Shown: positions 18,341-28,015 of the stretch, one piece after another
Position numbering within the stretch: position 1 is the stretch's first letter
Layout: the number at the start of each line of letters is the position of its first letter
Assembly (NCBI GenBank): GCA_964613945.1
Contig: CAZTJC010000006.1
Span: 90,593-154,592, forward strand
DNA: 64,000 bases
Source: JAVVHH01 sp964613945
GTDB taxonomy: Bacteria; Pseudomonadota; Alphaproteobacteria; Acetobacterales; Acetobacteraceae
Reading direction: 5' to 3'
Notes under the pieces: generated by a model
What the model saw: only the letters and a program-made list of their open reading frames with translations
What the model was told of the DNA's origin: nothing
Databases searched by the model: none
Position numbers and translations under genes: made by a program

Positions 18341-18433
18341 GGATGTGCCTTCTTGTGAGCGGGAGTGTGGTGCTTCATTTAGCCCTGGTTACTGATCGGC
18401 ACCATCCCGGTGACCACCAAGGGGATCGACTCC
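18341..18433. promoter_or_regulatory. hxlR-azoR divergent promoter region
   Basis: The gap between two divergent start codons must hold both promoters and the likely HxlR operator. An AAGGGGA ribosome-binding site at about 18418-18425 precedes the azoR ATG. I see no strongly symmetric operator by eye. Confidence 0.4.
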
Positions 18434-19042
18434 ATGAACATCCTGCACATCGACGCCAGCGCCAGCGACGCCGCCGCGTCTCATTCACGTCGTCTGTCGG
18501 CGGAGTTGGTCGAGAAGCTGAAGGCGGCAAATCCGGGGGCTTCGGTCGTCTACCGCGACGTGGTGGTTGATCGTCTACCCCATGTGGACATGACCATCCG
18601 TCAGGCATGGGCACCGGAGGGCGAGAAGGATAGCTCGCTCACGGCGACGATGGCCCGGTCCAAGGAGCTGGTCGACGAGTTGAAGGCCGCCGATGTCGTC
18701 GTCATCGGCTCGCCGATGTACAACTTCACGGTTCCCTCCACCCTCAAGGCGTGGATCGACCACGTCGCCATTGCCGGACAAACGTTTAAGTACACGGCCA
18801 CCGGTCCGCAGGGCTTGCTGACCGGCAAGGCCTATCTGGCGCTATCCTCGGGTGGCATCTACTCGCAGGGAGCATTCGCGCCCAACGAGCATCTTGCGAC
18901 CTATCTGACGTCTCTGCTGGGCTTTCTGGGCATCAAGGATGTCGAGGTCGTGCGCGCCGAGGGCATCGCTTACGGACCCGAGCAGGATGCGGCGGCAATG
19001 TCGGCCGCCCGGACTCAAATCAAAACGCTCGTAGCCGCATAA
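18434..19042 (+). CDS. azoR: FMN-dependent NADH-azoreductase
   Basis: 202 residues, flavodoxin-like. AzoR reduces azo compounds and quinones by two electrons. Motifs include MNILHIDASASDAAASHSRR, the FMN-binding GSPMYNFTVPSTLKAWIDH and LSSGGIYS. ATG 18434 is chosen over a GTG at 18410 because it opens the first beta strand and has a ribosome-binding site 8 bases upstream. Probably controlled by the divergent HxlR regulator. Confidence 0.93.
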   Translation: MNILHIDASASDAAASHSRRLSAELVEKLKAANPGASVVYRDVVVDRLPHVDMTIRQAWAPEGEKDSSLTATMARSKELVDELKAADVVVIGSPMYNFTVPSTLKAWIDHVAIAGQTFKYTATGPQGLLTGKAYLALSSGGIYSQGAFAPNEHLATYLTSLLGFLGIKDVEVVRAEGIAYGPEQDAAAMSAARTQIKTLVAA

Positions 19043-19126
19043 CGCCAATCCTGGGCAGGTACCGAACGCTCGGTTCCTGTCTAAGGTCGTCCCGTTGTTC
19101 GACCTAGTTGAACGCTTGCGTGTTTA

Positions 19127-19165
19127 GGGCCGGGGCTGCGCCATGCAGCCCCGGCCCGCGTTTTT
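19127..19165 (+). terminator. rho-independent terminator of azoR
   Basis: A perfect 13-bp stem (GGGCCGGGGCTGC with GCAGCCCCGGCCC) and a 5-base loop, followed after CGCG-type spacing by five T. It lies 84 bases after the azoR stop, and the T run abuts the stop codon of the convergent molybdo-enzyme gene. Confidence 0.9.
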
Positions 19166-21641
19166 ACTTACCTGTTTTCTCGATCTTATCGGCAGCCTCG
19201 TTGTTCATCTGCTGCACCTTGCCCGATGGCGGCGGCGCGCCTGTGGTCTCCGTCCGCGCCGGTGCAGCCCCGGCTGGTGCGGTGGAAACCTGTTCGGCCG
19301 GCTGGCTTCGCGGCGCGCCCGCCTGTGGCACCGATCCCGCCATCGCCAGTTGCTGCCCGATCGGCATCGCCCGCAACCGCTTGCCGGTCGCGGCGAAGAT
19401 CGCGTTAATCAGAGCCGGCGCGACCGGCGGCACGCCGGGCTCCCCTGCCCCACTCGGCGGCGTTTCAGCCCCTGGCGGCATGATGTGGACGTTCGTCACC
19501 ACTGGCGCGTCGTCGACACGGGAAACCGGGTAGTCGTCGAAATTGCCCTGCTCGACACGGCCATCCTTGAAGGTGATCGCGCCGTACTTGGCTAGGCTGA
19601 TCCCCATGATGACCGCACCCTCCATCTGCGAGCGGATGCGTTCGGGGTTCACGAACGTGCCGCAATCGATGACGGTGTCGACCCGCGGGATAGTCAGTTC
19701 GCCCTTGTCGTTGACGGCCACCTCGACCACGGTGGCGATGTAACTGACGAAGCTGCGGTGTGCTGCGATCCCCAGTCCATGACCCGGTGGCAGTTTACGG
19801 CCCCACTCGGCTTTCTCGGCCACCATCTCGACTACGCGGCGCAACCGCCCGGCATCGATTGGGTAGCTCGCGATCGGCTCGCCGTAGTTCCACATGTTCT
19901 TGACGCCGCTAAGATCCACCAGCCGCGCCGGGCCGATCAACTCGAGCAACATGTCCTTCGGATCGCGCCCGGTCTGTTGCGCGATCTCGGCGACCATCGA
20001 TTGAATCGCAAACGCGCGCGGGATGTTGGACACCGAGCGGAACCAGCCAATGCGAGTGCGCGCCGCAACGGCCGGGTTCTCGCATCGGACGTTGGGGATG
20101 TCGAACGGCAGGTCCACCAATCCCATGCCGAGTTCGAACGGCATGGCGTGATCCGTATCGGCCTTGAACGTCGAGCCGATGCTCGGCGCTGCACTGCGAT
20201 GCCGCCAGGCGACCACCTTGCCCTGCTTGTCAACGCCGGCTTCGATCCGTTCGGCCGAGACCGTGTGCAGGAAATCGTGCCGCACGTCGTCTTCGCGGGT
20301 CCATTGCACCCGCACCGGCGCACCGAGCTTCTGCGACAACAGCGCAGCCTCCAACGCGTAGTCGCACTTCGACTTGCGCCCGAAGCCGCCGCCTAGCAGC
20401 GTCACGTGCACCGTGACGTTCTCGATCGGGATGTCGAGCGTCTTAGCGACGTCCTCGCGGGTGCCACCCGGGCTCTGCACCGGCGCCCAGATCACCGCCT
20501 TGCCGTCCTTTACGTCGGCAGTGGCGACAGGCGGCTCCATGCTCACATGCGCCAGATGCGGCAGGTAGTATTCGCCGACGATCACCTTGTCGGCGCCCTT
20601 GAGCGCAGCCTCGGCATCGCCGCTGTCGCGAACGACCATGCCGGGCTTGCGGACGGAGTCTTCCAACTCGGTTCGATAGGTAGCCGAATCGTAGGACGCG
20701 TTGGCGCCGTCATCCCACACCAGCTTGAGCGCATCCCGCCCCTTGATCGCCATGCCGGTGTTGCGCGCGATCACGGCGACGCCGCCGAGCGGCTGGAACT
20801 TGGACGGCCACGGATAGCCGCGCACCTCCATCACCTGCTCCACGCCGGGCACGGCCAACGCATCCTTGGCGTCGAACGAAACCAGCTTGCCGCCCGTGAC
20901 CGGGGGGCGGGCGATCACCGCGTATTTCATCCCCGGCAGCCGCACGTCGGCGCCATAGGTCGCCTTGCCCACCGTGATATCGCGCAGGTCGACGATGCCG
21001 ACCTGGCCCTTGCCGATGTAGCGGAACTGCGCCGGGTCCTTAAGCACCAAGGATGCCGTCTGCGGCACCGGCAGCTTGGCGGCATCCTCGGCCAGTGCGC
21101 CGAAGCCGAGCTTCCGGTTGGTTGCGGCATGCACCACCTCGTGCACGCCGGCCTTGCACTCGCCGACCGGTACGTTCCACTTCGCCGCCGCCGCCGTTTC
21201 CAGCATCGTGCGCGCGGCCGCCCCTACCTGCCGCATCGGGATCAGGTAGTGCCGCGTGCTGCGCGAGCCGTCGGTGTCCTGGTTGCCGTATTTCACTTCG
21301 TCGCCGTCGGCCTGAATCACTTTGACCCGGTCCCAATCGGCGCCCATCTCGTCGGCCACCACCATCGGCAGGCTGGTCCGGATGCCGGTGCCCATCTCCT
21401 GGCGGTGCGCCACGATGGTGACGGTGCCATCCGCGGTGATCGAGACGAATACCTTGGGATCATTGACCGTGCCATGCGGCATGTCGCCGGCGCCGGTGCT
21501 GTAATTGGCGGGGAACGCCGCCTGCGCGCCGGGGATCAGCCGGGCTGCAAGGATGAATCCGCCGGCGGCCAGCAGTCCCTTCAGGGCACCACGGCGGCTG
21601 ACGTTCTCGACCGAAGCGATCTGTGGACGATGATGCGTCAT
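19164..21641 (-). CDS. molybdopterin-binding subunit of a xanthine dehydrogenase-family oxidoreductase (IorB-like)
   Basis: 825 residues. The N-terminus carries a twin-arginine signal (SRRGALKGLLAAGGFILAA), so the mature enzyme is exported folded to the periplasm, as in the isoquinoline 1-oxidoreductase/aldehyde dehydrogenase subgroup. Molybdenum cofactor motifs include TLLGGGFGRKS, the catalytic-Glu loop GEPGVPPVAPALINAI and MGTGIRTSLPMVVADEMG. The C-terminal 40 or so residues are a Pro/Ala/Thr-rich tail. It follows the 2Fe-2S subunit by three bases. No cytochrome c subunit gene is adjacent, so the electron acceptor is unknown. Needs molybdate, plausibly from modABC at 28-30.7 kb. Confidence 0.93.
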   Translation of the reverse strand: MTHHRPQIASVENVSRRGALKGLLAAGGFILAARLIPGAQAAFPANYSTGAGDMPHGTVNDPKVFVSITADGTVTIVAHRQEMGTGIRTSLPMVVADEMGADWDRVKVIQADGDEVKYGNQDTDGSRSTRHYLIPMRQVGAAARTMLETAAAAKWNVPVGECKAGVHEVVHAATNRKLGFGALAEDAAKLPVPQTASLVLKDPAQFRYIGKGQVGIVDLRDITVGKATYGADVRLPGMKYAVIARPPVTGGKLVSFDAKDALAVPGVEQVMEVRGYPWPSKFQPLGGVAVIARNTGMAIKGRDALKLVWDDGANASYDSATYRTELEDSVRKPGMVVRDSGDAEAALKGADKVIVGEYYLPHLAHVSMEPPVATADVKDGKAVIWAPVQSPGGTREDVAKTLDIPIENVTVHVTLLGGGFGRKSKCDYALEAALLSQKLGAPVRVQWTREDDVRHDFLHTVSAERIEAGVDKQGKVVAWRHRSAAPSIGSTFKADTDHAMPFELGMGLVDLPFDIPNVRCENPAVAARTRIGWFRSVSNIPRAFAIQSMVAEIAQQTGRDPKDMLLELIGPARLVDLSGVKNMWNYGEPIASYPIDAGRLRRVVEMVAEKAEWGRKLPPGHGLGIAAHRSFVSYIATVVEVAVNDKGELTIPRVDTVIDCGTFVNPERIRSQMEGAVIMGISLAKYGAITFKDGRVEQGNFDDYPVSRVDDAPVVTNVHIMPPGAETPPSGAGEPGVPPVAPALINAIFAATGKRLRAMPIGQQLAMAGSVPQAGAPRSQPAEQVSTAPAGAAPARTETTGAPPPSGKVQQMNNEAADKIEKTGK

Positions 21642-21644
21642 GGC

Positions 21645-22097
21645 TCAGGCCCCCGTCGCGGCAGCGCGGATGGCGGTCTCGATGCGCTGGTAGCAGCCGC
21701 AGCGGCAGATGTTGCCGGCCATCTGCTCGCGGATCTCCTGGTCGGTCGGCTTGGGCGTGTTGGCCAGCAGCGACGCCGCTTGCATGATCTGCCCGGCCTG
21801 ACAGTAGCCGCACTGCGGCACCCCGTTGTCGCGCCATGCCACCTGTACCGGATGATCTCCGGTCGGATGCAGCCCCTCGATCGTCGTCACGGTCTGGCCG
21901 TCGATGTCACCTAAGGCCGTGATGCAGGAACGGACCGCTTGGCCGCCAACATGCACGGTGCACGCGCCACACAGGGCAGCGCCGCAACCGAATTTGGTGC
22001 CGGTCAGGCCGATTTCATCGCGCAGGAACCAGAGCAGCGGCAGCGACGGATCACCGTCGTAAGTTTTTTGTGCGCCATTTACGGTGACGGTGATCAT
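21645..22097 (-). CDS. 2Fe-2S subunit of the xanthine dehydrogenase-family oxidoreductase (IorA-like)
   Basis: 150 residues. The plant-type ferredoxin cluster is bound by KFGCGAALCGACTV plus a later Cys, and the second 2Fe-2S cluster by CGYCQAGQIM and CRCGCYQRI. ATG 22097 is chosen because GGGGAGGTCGGA precedes it; the open frame extends to 22322 but that part is not family-like. It passes electrons from the molybdenum subunit encoded immediately downstream. The small size and lack of an FAD subunit match the two-subunit IorAB class. Confidence 0.94.
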   Translation of the reverse strand: MITVTVNGAQKTYDGDPSLPLLWFLRDEIGLTGTKFGCGAALCGACTVHVGGQAVRSCITALGDIDGQTVTTIEGLHPTGDHPVQVAWRDNGVPQCGYCQAGQIMQAASLLANTPKPTDQEIREQMAGNICRCGCYQRIETAIRAAATGA

Positions 22098-22233
22098 TCC
22101 GACCTCCCCTTTTTTGGTTGGTTGCAGACAGCAACCCTGAAAGTTGCATCCTAACGCTGTCAAATCAAAAGCGCCAAACGCCTTGTGAAAGGCGTCAACT
22201 GCCTCGATACGAGGCATCAGGGAGGAGTTCACC

Positions 22234-23337
22234 ATGAGCATAAGCAATATGCCGGGGCTCACGTTGCGACAGATCGATACGCGCGTGCTCAGCGTACCGC
22301 TGCGACGGCCAATCGTGGGCAAGGTCGGCGAGTATCATCATTGGCCGTTCATCCTGATCGACGTCATCACTGAGGAGGGCATCGTCGGGCACGGCTATCT
22401 CGAGCCGTATCGGGCCAGCGCCACCAAATCCATCGTGGCGCTGATCGAGGACATGGCCGCGCATGGGCGAGGCAAGCCGCTCGCGCCGTTTGACCGCTTC
22501 GAGGCGGCGATGAAGGCGCTGCACTTCAACGGGCGGCAGGGAACGCCGCTGATCGCCATGGCCGGGATCGACATGGCCATGTGGGACGCGCTGGCCAAGT
22601 CGGTCGACCTGCCGCTGGTCAAGCTGCTCGGGGGTACCGTTGGTCCGGTTCGAGCCTACAACACCAACGGGTTGTGGCTGATCGACATGGACCGGATCGC
22701 CGACGAGGCATCGTCCTTGGTGGCGGAAGGCGACTTCACCGCCGTCAAAATCCGCCTGGGCCGCGAGTACGTGCGCGACGACGTCAAGGCGATCGCCGAA
22801 GTGCGCCGCGCCTTGGGAGAGGACATCACGCTGATGAGCGACTTCAACCAGGGGCAGACGCTGACCTCGGCCAAGCGCCTGTTGCATGCGCTCGACGATC
22901 AGGGCCTGGCATGGTTCGAGGAGCCGATCGTGTTCGACGATTACCCGGGCTGCGCGCGCCTGCGCGCCGGGCTGCGGACGCAGATTTCGATCGGGGAAAA
23001 CATCTTCGGCCCGCGCGACTTCCTCCGCGCCGTGCAGGCCGATGCAGCGGATTGCTACATGCCGGACCTCATGCGCATCGGCGGCGTCACCGGCTGGCTC
23101 CGCGCCGCGGCCATCGCCGGGGCCGCGAACCTGCCGCTCTCGAGCCACCTGTATCCGGAGTTCTCCGCACATCTGCGGCGGGTGAGCGAGAGCGCCGACT
23201 GGCTCGAGTGGCGCGATTGGGGCAACCCGTTCCTGCAGGAGCCGTTCGAGGTCCGCGACGGCGCGATCCACATCCCCGATCGCCCCGGTGCCGGCATCGC
23301 CTGGAACAACGACGCGGTGACGCGATACGCCGTCTAG
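22234..23337 (+). CDS. mandelate racemase/muconate lactonizing enzyme family protein
   Basis: 367 residues of the enolase superfamily. Metal ligands are seen as Asp in SDFNQ, Glu in WFEEPI and Glu in IGENIF, with the His of the mandelate racemase subgroup in LSSHLYPEF. The second-strand Lys motif reads AVKIRLGR (Lys-X-Arg rather than Lys-X-Lys), more like acid-sugar dehydratases than racemases. Substrate cannot be named. It is divergent from the molybdo-enzyme genes across a 136-base gap. Confidence 0.88.
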   Translation: MSISNMPGLTLRQIDTRVLSVPLRRPIVGKVGEYHHWPFILIDVITEEGIVGHGYLEPYRASATKSIVALIEDMAAHGRGKPLAPFDRFEAAMKALHFNGRQGTPLIAMAGIDMAMWDALAKSVDLPLVKLLGGTVGPVRAYNTNGLWLIDMDRIADEASSLVAEGDFTAVKIRLGREYVRDDVKAIAEVRRALGEDITLMSDFNQGQTLTSAKRLLHALDDQGLAWFEEPIVFDDYPGCARLRAGLRTQISIGENIFGPRDFLRAVQADAADCYMPDLMRIGGVTGWLRAAAIAGAANLPLSSHLYPEFSAHLRRVSESADWLEWRDWGNPFLQEPFEVRDGAIHIPDRPGAGIAWNNDAVTRYAV

Positions 23338-23389
23338 GATGCCCGCCCGGCGATGCAGTACACCCGACATGCTAGACCAGGCTCAGCTG

Positions 23390-23409
23390 GTAAGGTAAGT
23401 TAGCCTTAC
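23390..23409. promoter_or_regulatory. inverted repeat ahead of toxin-antitoxin genes
   Basis: GTAAGG-N8-CCTTAC, a perfect 6-bp inverted repeat, lies 21 bases before the antitoxin start. AbrB/VapB antitoxins normally repress their own operon through such sites, so it is a likely operator. The assignment rests on position and symmetry. Confidence 0.5.
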
Positions 23410-23430
23410 TTTTGGGCCCTGGAGCATCGG

Positions 23431-23682
23431 ATGACCACGCTGACCATCACTGCCAAGGGACAGGTCACGCTGCGCAAGGACGTGTTGCAGCATCTCGGCA
23501 TTCAGCCCGGCGATACCATCACCGTCGAAAAGCTGCCAAACGGCCGGATTGCGGTGCAGGCGAGCCGGCCACACGAGCCCATCAGCTCGGTGTTCGACAT
23601 GCTCAAGCCGGATGGTGGCCGATCGCTGTCGATCGAAGAGATCGGCCGAATCGCGGCAGAAGGGTGGGCCGGCACGCAGTGA
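23431..23682 (+). CDS. AbrB/VapB-type antitoxin
   Basis: 83 residues. The N-terminal swapped-hairpin DNA-binding domain (MTTLTITAKGQVTLRKDVLQ, then LGIQPGDTITVEKLPNGRI) is clear. The acidic C-terminal part (SIEEIGRIAAEGWAG) would wrap the toxin. It overlaps the PIN toxin start by four bases. Confidence 0.88.
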   Translation: MTTLTITAKGQVTLRKDVLQHLGIQPGDTITVEKLPNGRIAVQASRPHEPISSVFDMLKPDGGRSLSIEEIGRIAAEGWAGTQ

Positions 23683-24077
23683 GAGTCACGGCCGACACCA
23701 ACGTCCTGATCCGCGCGTTGACCGGGGACGATGCGCGGCAAAGCGAAATCGCCAAAGCCGAGCTTGCCGGAGCGAGTCTCATCGCGCTGCCGCTGGGGGC
23801 GCTTTGCGAGGTGGTCTGGGTGCTGTCGCGGGGATACCGCATCGCGCCGGCGCAGATCGCGCAAACGCTACGACGCCTCATCAACAGCGCCAACGTCGCG
23901 GTCAACCGGCCGGCGGCAGAAGCCGGCCTGGCCCTGCTCGAAGCGGGTGGCGACTTCGCCGATGGCGTGATCGCCTATGAGGGGCGCTGGCTCGGTGGCG
24001 AGGATTTCATCTCGTTCGACCGCAAGGCTGTGGAGTTGCTACAAGGGCAGGGAGAAGCCGCTCGCCTGCTCGGGTGA
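23679..24077 (+). CDS. PIN-domain toxin (VapC-like)
   Basis: 132 residues from GTG 23679, which overlaps the antitoxin stop. The PIN nuclease acidic residues are in VTADTNVLIRAL, ALCEVVWVL, DFADGVIAY and DFISFDRKA. VapC toxins cut specific RNAs when freed from the antitoxin. A longer frame exists 5' in another reading of the antitoxin gene but is not family-like. Confidence 0.88.
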   Translation: MRVTADTNVLIRALTGDDARQSEIAKAELAGASLIALPLGALCEVVWVLSRGYRIAPAQIAQTLRRLINSANVAVNRPAAEAGLALLEAGGDFADGVIAYEGRWLGGEDFISFDRKAVELLQGQGEAARLLG

Positions 24078-24111
24078 GGCGGAACCATCATTCTGACAAG
24101 GGAAGTAGATC

Positions 24112-24309
24112 TTGCGTTCAATCGAAGGACAGCGTTCGGACAATCAACCGGTGAAGCGCACGATGGCGGAAAAGCAGAAGCTGTTGCGCGAATTGCGGGA
24201 AACGCTGGCCGGCATGAAATCCCATGCCGCACCGACCCTCCGCCAAAGCGTGCAGAAGCGTATCGCTGAACTCGAAACCGAACTGGGCGTCAGCGCACCC
24301 CGGCGCTGA
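24112..24309 (+). CDS. small hypothetical protein
   Basis: Up to 65 residues, from a TTG at 24112 (GGGAAG site upstream) or an ATG at 24163. Rich in Lys, Glu and Leu in an amphipathic helical pattern (KQKLLRELRETLAGM and KRIAELETELGV), so probably a small helical protein. No family recognised. It trails the toxin gene by 34 bases. Confidence 0.45.
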   Translation: MRSIEGQRSDNQPVKRTMAEKQKLLRELRETLAGMKSHAAPTLRQSVQKRIAELETELGVSAPRR

Positions 24310-24335
24310 CGACTATCACTTGAACGAACGACGCG

Positions 24336-25352
24336 TCACTCGGCCGAGCGACGCGTCGTGGCGACGATCAATGCCACAGCGCAGGCCAGGGTGGCCAACG
24401 TCGCGCCGGGGTGGAGTTGCGCGGTCAGCGCCAGGCTGGTCTTGCGCGTCATCGGATGCAGGCTGCTATTTTCCGACAGGTCTTCACGCGGTTCGTAGAG
24501 GTTGTCGCGCTGCGCCGGGTCGCCGATATCCTGCGTGGTCATGCTCGCGTGGCCGACCCGGGCCGAGAGCCAATCCATGACGCCAGGCGCGATGCGGTTG
24601 GCGAGCACCATGCTGATCCCACCGGCACCGCCGATGGTCAAGTCGCGCACCGGCTTCTCGCAGGCATGGGCGATGGCGGTGGCGACCAAGTGGGGGTCGT
24701 AGGCCGGCGGCGGATTGCGCGTGCCGGGCGAGTCCATGCGGTTGCGGGCATGGTCGGTGAACGGGGTGTTGATGGCTGCGGGCTTGATCAAGGTGATCGA
24801 TATCGGTTGCCGCTCGGCTTCGACTTCGCGGCGGAACGCCTCGGTAAAGCCTTTAAGCGCGAATTTCGATGCGCAATAGGCGCCTTGATAGGGAATGGCG
24901 ATCTCGCCCAGCACGCTACCGACGTTGATGATCGCGCCGCCCGTGCGCTTCAGCCGCTCCGCCGCGATCAGGGAGCCGTGGACTGTACCCCAGTAGGTCA
25001 CGTCGAATAGGCGACGTTGATCGTCGAGCGTCACCGTATCGAGGCGGCCGTAGATGAACGCGCCGGCATCATTGATCCAGGTGTCGAAGCCGCCAAACAC
25101 CTCAATGGCCCTGGCGGCCGCGGCGTCCAGGGCCGATTTGTCGGCAACGTCGGCGACCGCATACTCAGCCTGACCGCCGCCGGCACGGATCTCGTCGCGG
25201 AGGCTACGCAGCGCGTCCTCGTTACGCGCGATCAGAAACAGCTTGGCTCCGCGCTTTGCCAACATGCGAGCGGTCACCAGGCCGATGCCGGACGTGCCGC
25301 CCGTCAAAACGATGGTCTGTTGGGAAAGCTTCTTCAGCACGATGCGCGGCAT
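24336..25352 (-). CDS. short-chain dehydrogenase/reductase with C-terminal membrane segment
   Basis: 338 residues. Classical SDR motifs: nucleotide-binding TGGTSGIGLVTARML, NDAG, the catalytic Ser in NVGSVLGEIA, and YCASK. The C-terminal extension after about residue 270 includes a hydrophobic segment (GATLATLACAVALIVATT), which is uncommon for SDRs and suggests membrane association. Substrate unknown. It stands alone and converges on the small gene at 24112. Confidence 0.9.
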   Translation of the reverse strand: MPRIVLKKLSQQTIVLTGGTSGIGLVTARMLAKRGAKLFLIARNEDALRSLRDEIRAGGGQAEYAVADVADKSALDAAAARAIEVFGGFDTWINDAGAFIYGRLDTVTLDDQRRLFDVTYWGTVHGSLIAAERLKRTGGAIINVGSVLGEIAIPYQGAYCASKFALKGFTEAFRREVEAERQPISITLIKPAAINTPFTDHARNRMDSPGTRNPPPAYDPHLVATAIAHACEKPVRDLTIGGAGGISMVLANRIAPGVMDWLSARVGHASMTTQDIGDPAQRDNLYEPREDLSENSSLHPMTRKTSLALTAQLHPGATLATLACAVALIVATTRRSAE

Positions 25353-25501
25353 TGAACGTCTCCTGCCGAGTCATTCGATCGGCGAAACCGGGGCTTTAGC
25401 AGCCGGTGACGGGTCGGCGACTACAACTTTAAGGTAGCCTGTCGACACCAAGACCGAAGCCGTATCGTTACGGTGCGTGTCTCGCCCTGCACCCCGCCTT
25501 G

Positions 25502-28015
25502 CTAGACGTCCTGCAATTGAACGATGCGAGCCCGCATCGAGGACTGAAAGCCCGTCGGAGCGTAATGGAGTTCGACGCCTCCGCTTCCGGTCAGTCCCCT
25601 GCGGATCAACCGCGATCCGAAGCCCTGGCGTCCGCTGAGGGCCGGGTCGATGGCGGTCGGTCCGCCGCGCTCGGTCCATTCCATCGAAACCTCCGCCTCC
25701 CGATCAACACCTGAGATGCTCCATCTGATCGCGACCCGGCCCTCGGCGACCGACAAGGCACCATACTTGGCGGCATTCGTCGTGAGTTCGTGCAGCACCA
25801 GTGACAGCGATAGCGTTGCGCTGGGGCCAAGGTCGATATCGGGCCCGGACACGTCGATGCGTTCGGCATGGCCAGCGGCGGCCAACACGGTCTGCACCAC
25901 CTCGTGCGCCGACGCGCTCGCCCAGTTCTTGCGCAACAGCACGTCGTGAGCCGACGACAAGGCATGGATGCGTTGTTCGAACACTTGAACCGGCTCCTGA
26001 TCCGGCACGGAGCGAAACGTCTGCCCGGCGATGGACATCACGATCGCCAGCGTGTTCTTCAGCCGGTGCGAAATCTCCTGGTTCAGCAGATCCTGTGCCG
26101 CGGCGGCCTGAACGCGCGATACCGCCAGACGCAGGCGTGACGCCACGTCCCGAATGAAGGCCAGCTCGTCCACGGCCCACTCCCGTGGTGACGCGCTGAG
26201 GACATAGAACAAGGCAACGAAAGTGCCGCGCTCGAATACCGGCATGTTGACAAAGGCGCGCGCGCCGCGAGCCTCGAGCGCCGGGGCATGATCGACCGTG
26301 CGCGCATCGGTGCGGCAATCCTGAACCACCACGGTGCGCCCTGCCTTGAGGTCGTCGACATACGAGCCGAAGTCGCGAAAATGCAGCGTGCCGACGAGGG
26401 TATCGACCGTGCCATTCGTCCAGCCGCGTTCGATGGTGATGGTCTCCGCGGCTGGATCGACGTCGCCGTAGCCGACCATCTCGACCTCGAGCGCGTGACC
26501 CACGATGCTGCTGGCGGCAAGGCACATGCCTGCGAGCGTCACCTCCTGCGCCAGCTGGTCGGCCAGCGTCATCAGCGCCGCCTGTCGCCGCTCGCGCAGG
26601 ATCCGTTCGGTGACCTCGATAAAAATCACGGTGAAATTGTCGCCGCCGGTATGCTGCGCAATGCCGTCGTACCAGCGCCCGAGCGCGCCGACCTGGCGCG
26701 TGAAGCGGAAGGAGGTTTTGGTTTCCACCACGACCGCGAACTCGCGGATCCACTCATCCTCGACATCCGGGACCAGCTCACGGATGGTTCGACCGACGGC
26801 ACGACCGGGCTCGATGCCGACCAAGTCATACCAGGCCTTGTTGACCTGGTTATAACGCCAATCGACGACGCGGCCTGCTTCGTCACGGACCAGCTCACCC
26901 ATGATGAAGCCCTCGCGCAGGGTCTCCAACACGGTGCGCCATTTGGCTTCGTTCCGGATAACGGTCGCCTCGCCCTCCAGGCGCTCGGAGATTGCCGACA
27001 GATAGCGGGCGATGGTGGCGAAAAAGGTGAGCGCGCTGTCGTCGAACGTCGGCCGGGTGGTTGTGCAGAACGAGATCACGCCGACCAGCTTTCCGCGGCT
27101 GGTGATCGGATAGCCGGCAAAGGCGTCTATCCCGCCTCGCCGGGCGAACTCGTGTCGCGTCTCCACGCTCGCCAGCACGGAGGTGAGCACCAGTGGACGA
27201 CAGGTTTCAGCCACGATGCCACACAGCACCTCATCGAAGCCGACATAAAAGAGGCTTTGCCGCACTTCGTCGCCAAGGCCGATGGATTGCCTGAGCTGAA
27301 GGTGACGACCGTCCGGCGCGACGTCGTAGATGACGCATTGCTCGAAGCCGAGGCTGGCCGCCGTCGTGGCCAGGATCGGCTCGATGATCCGGACCGGATC
27401 GGAGGTGGCCAGCAGAGCGGCGGATGCTTCGGCAAGCACGGCCAGATGACGTTCGCGGCGCAACTCGGCATCCTGCCGGGCCAGGACCGCGTCGCGTTGC
27501 ACAACCAGGCGACGCATCTGCAATAGGCTCATAACCTGGCGGGCACAGCGGCGCAGATGCTCGGCCTGCTCGTCGGTCAGCCCGGCGGGACGTGAAACAT
27601 GATCGATGACGCACAACGACCCCAACACCTGTCCCTCCGGCGTGCGCAACGGCACTCCGGCATAGAAGCGGATGCGAGGATCGCCGGCGACCAAGGGGTT
27701 CGAGGCCGTGCGGGGATCAATCGCCAGATCCGGCACGACGAGAATATCGGGCTCGTCGAGGACGAACTTACAGACGGAGCGGTCCAAGTCGGTTTCGCGA
27801 GCCGGGAAGTTGACCAGCGCCTTGAACCACTGCCGATCACTCGAAACGAGGCTGACGAGTGCGGTCGGCGCATCGCACAGCGCGGCGGCCAGTTGCGCCA
27901 TGTCGTCGAACCCGGTTTCAGACGGGGTATCGAGAATGTCATAGGCCAGCAGGGCGGCCAGTCGGTCCGGGTTGCCGACCAGAGCGTCTGGAAGAGTGGG
28001 GGCCGTCTCGGGCAT
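25502..28015 (-). CDS. HWE-family sensor histidine kinase with GAF-GAF-PAS-GAF sensory domains
   Basis: 837 residues. An N-terminal GAF domain (FDDMAQLAAALCDAPTALVS) is followed by a second GAF (around 205-345), a PAS domain (about 365-470; WRYNQVNKAWYDLVG) and a third GAF. The kinase core has the phospho-acceptor His in NQEISHRLKNTLAIV, the N-box HELTTNAAKYGAL and the W-E signature EWTERGGP that defines the HWE class. No membrane helices, so cytoplasmic; this class often senses light or redox state and signals to a separate receiver. No intact partner regulator is adjacent; the receiver relic at 14.75 kb is distant. Confidence 0.92.
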   Translation of the reverse strand: MPETAPTLPDALVGNPDRLAALLAYDILDTPSETGFDDMAQLAAALCDAPTALVSLVSSDRQWFKALVNFPARETDLDRSVCKFVLDEPDILVVPDLAIDPRTASNPLVAGDPRIRFYAGVPLRTPEGQVLGSLCVIDHVSRPAGLTDEQAEHLRRCARQVMSLLQMRRLVVQRDAVLARQDAELRRERHLAVLAEASAALLATSDPVRIIEPILATTAASLGFEQCVIYDVAPDGRHLQLRQSIGLGDEVRQSLFYVGFDEVLCGIVAETCRPLVLTSVLASVETRHEFARRGGIDAFAGYPITSRGKLVGVISFCTTTRPTFDDSALTFFATIARYLSAISERLEGEATVIRNEAKWRTVLETLREGFIMGELVRDEAGRVVDWRYNQVNKAWYDLVGIEPGRAVGRTIRELVPDVEDEWIREFAVVVETKTSFRFTRQVGALGRWYDGIAQHTGGDNFTVIFIEVTERILRERRQAALMTLADQLAQEVTLAGMCLAASSIVGHALEVEMVGYGDVDPAAETITIERGWTNGTVDTLVGTLHFRDFGSYVDDLKAGRTVVVQDCRTDARTVDHAPALEARGARAFVNMPVFERGTFVALFYVLSASPREWAVDELAFIRDVASRLRLAVSRVQAAAAQDLLNQEISHRLKNTLAIVMSIAGQTFRSVPDQEPVQVFEQRIHALSSAHDVLLRKNWASASAHEVVQTVLAAAGHAERIDVSGPDIDLGPSATLSLSLVLHELTTNAAKYGALSVAEGRVAIRWSISGVDREAEVSMEWTERGGPTAIDPALSGRQGFGSRLIRRGLTGSGGVELHYAPTGFQSSMRARIVQLQDV

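Noticed and set aside
20406..21914. A 502-codon open frame antisense to the molybdopterin subunit gene
   Set aside because: Its composition (rich in His, Arg, Gly, Asp) is typical of a shadow frame in high-GC DNA, and the opposite strand encodes a clear family member.
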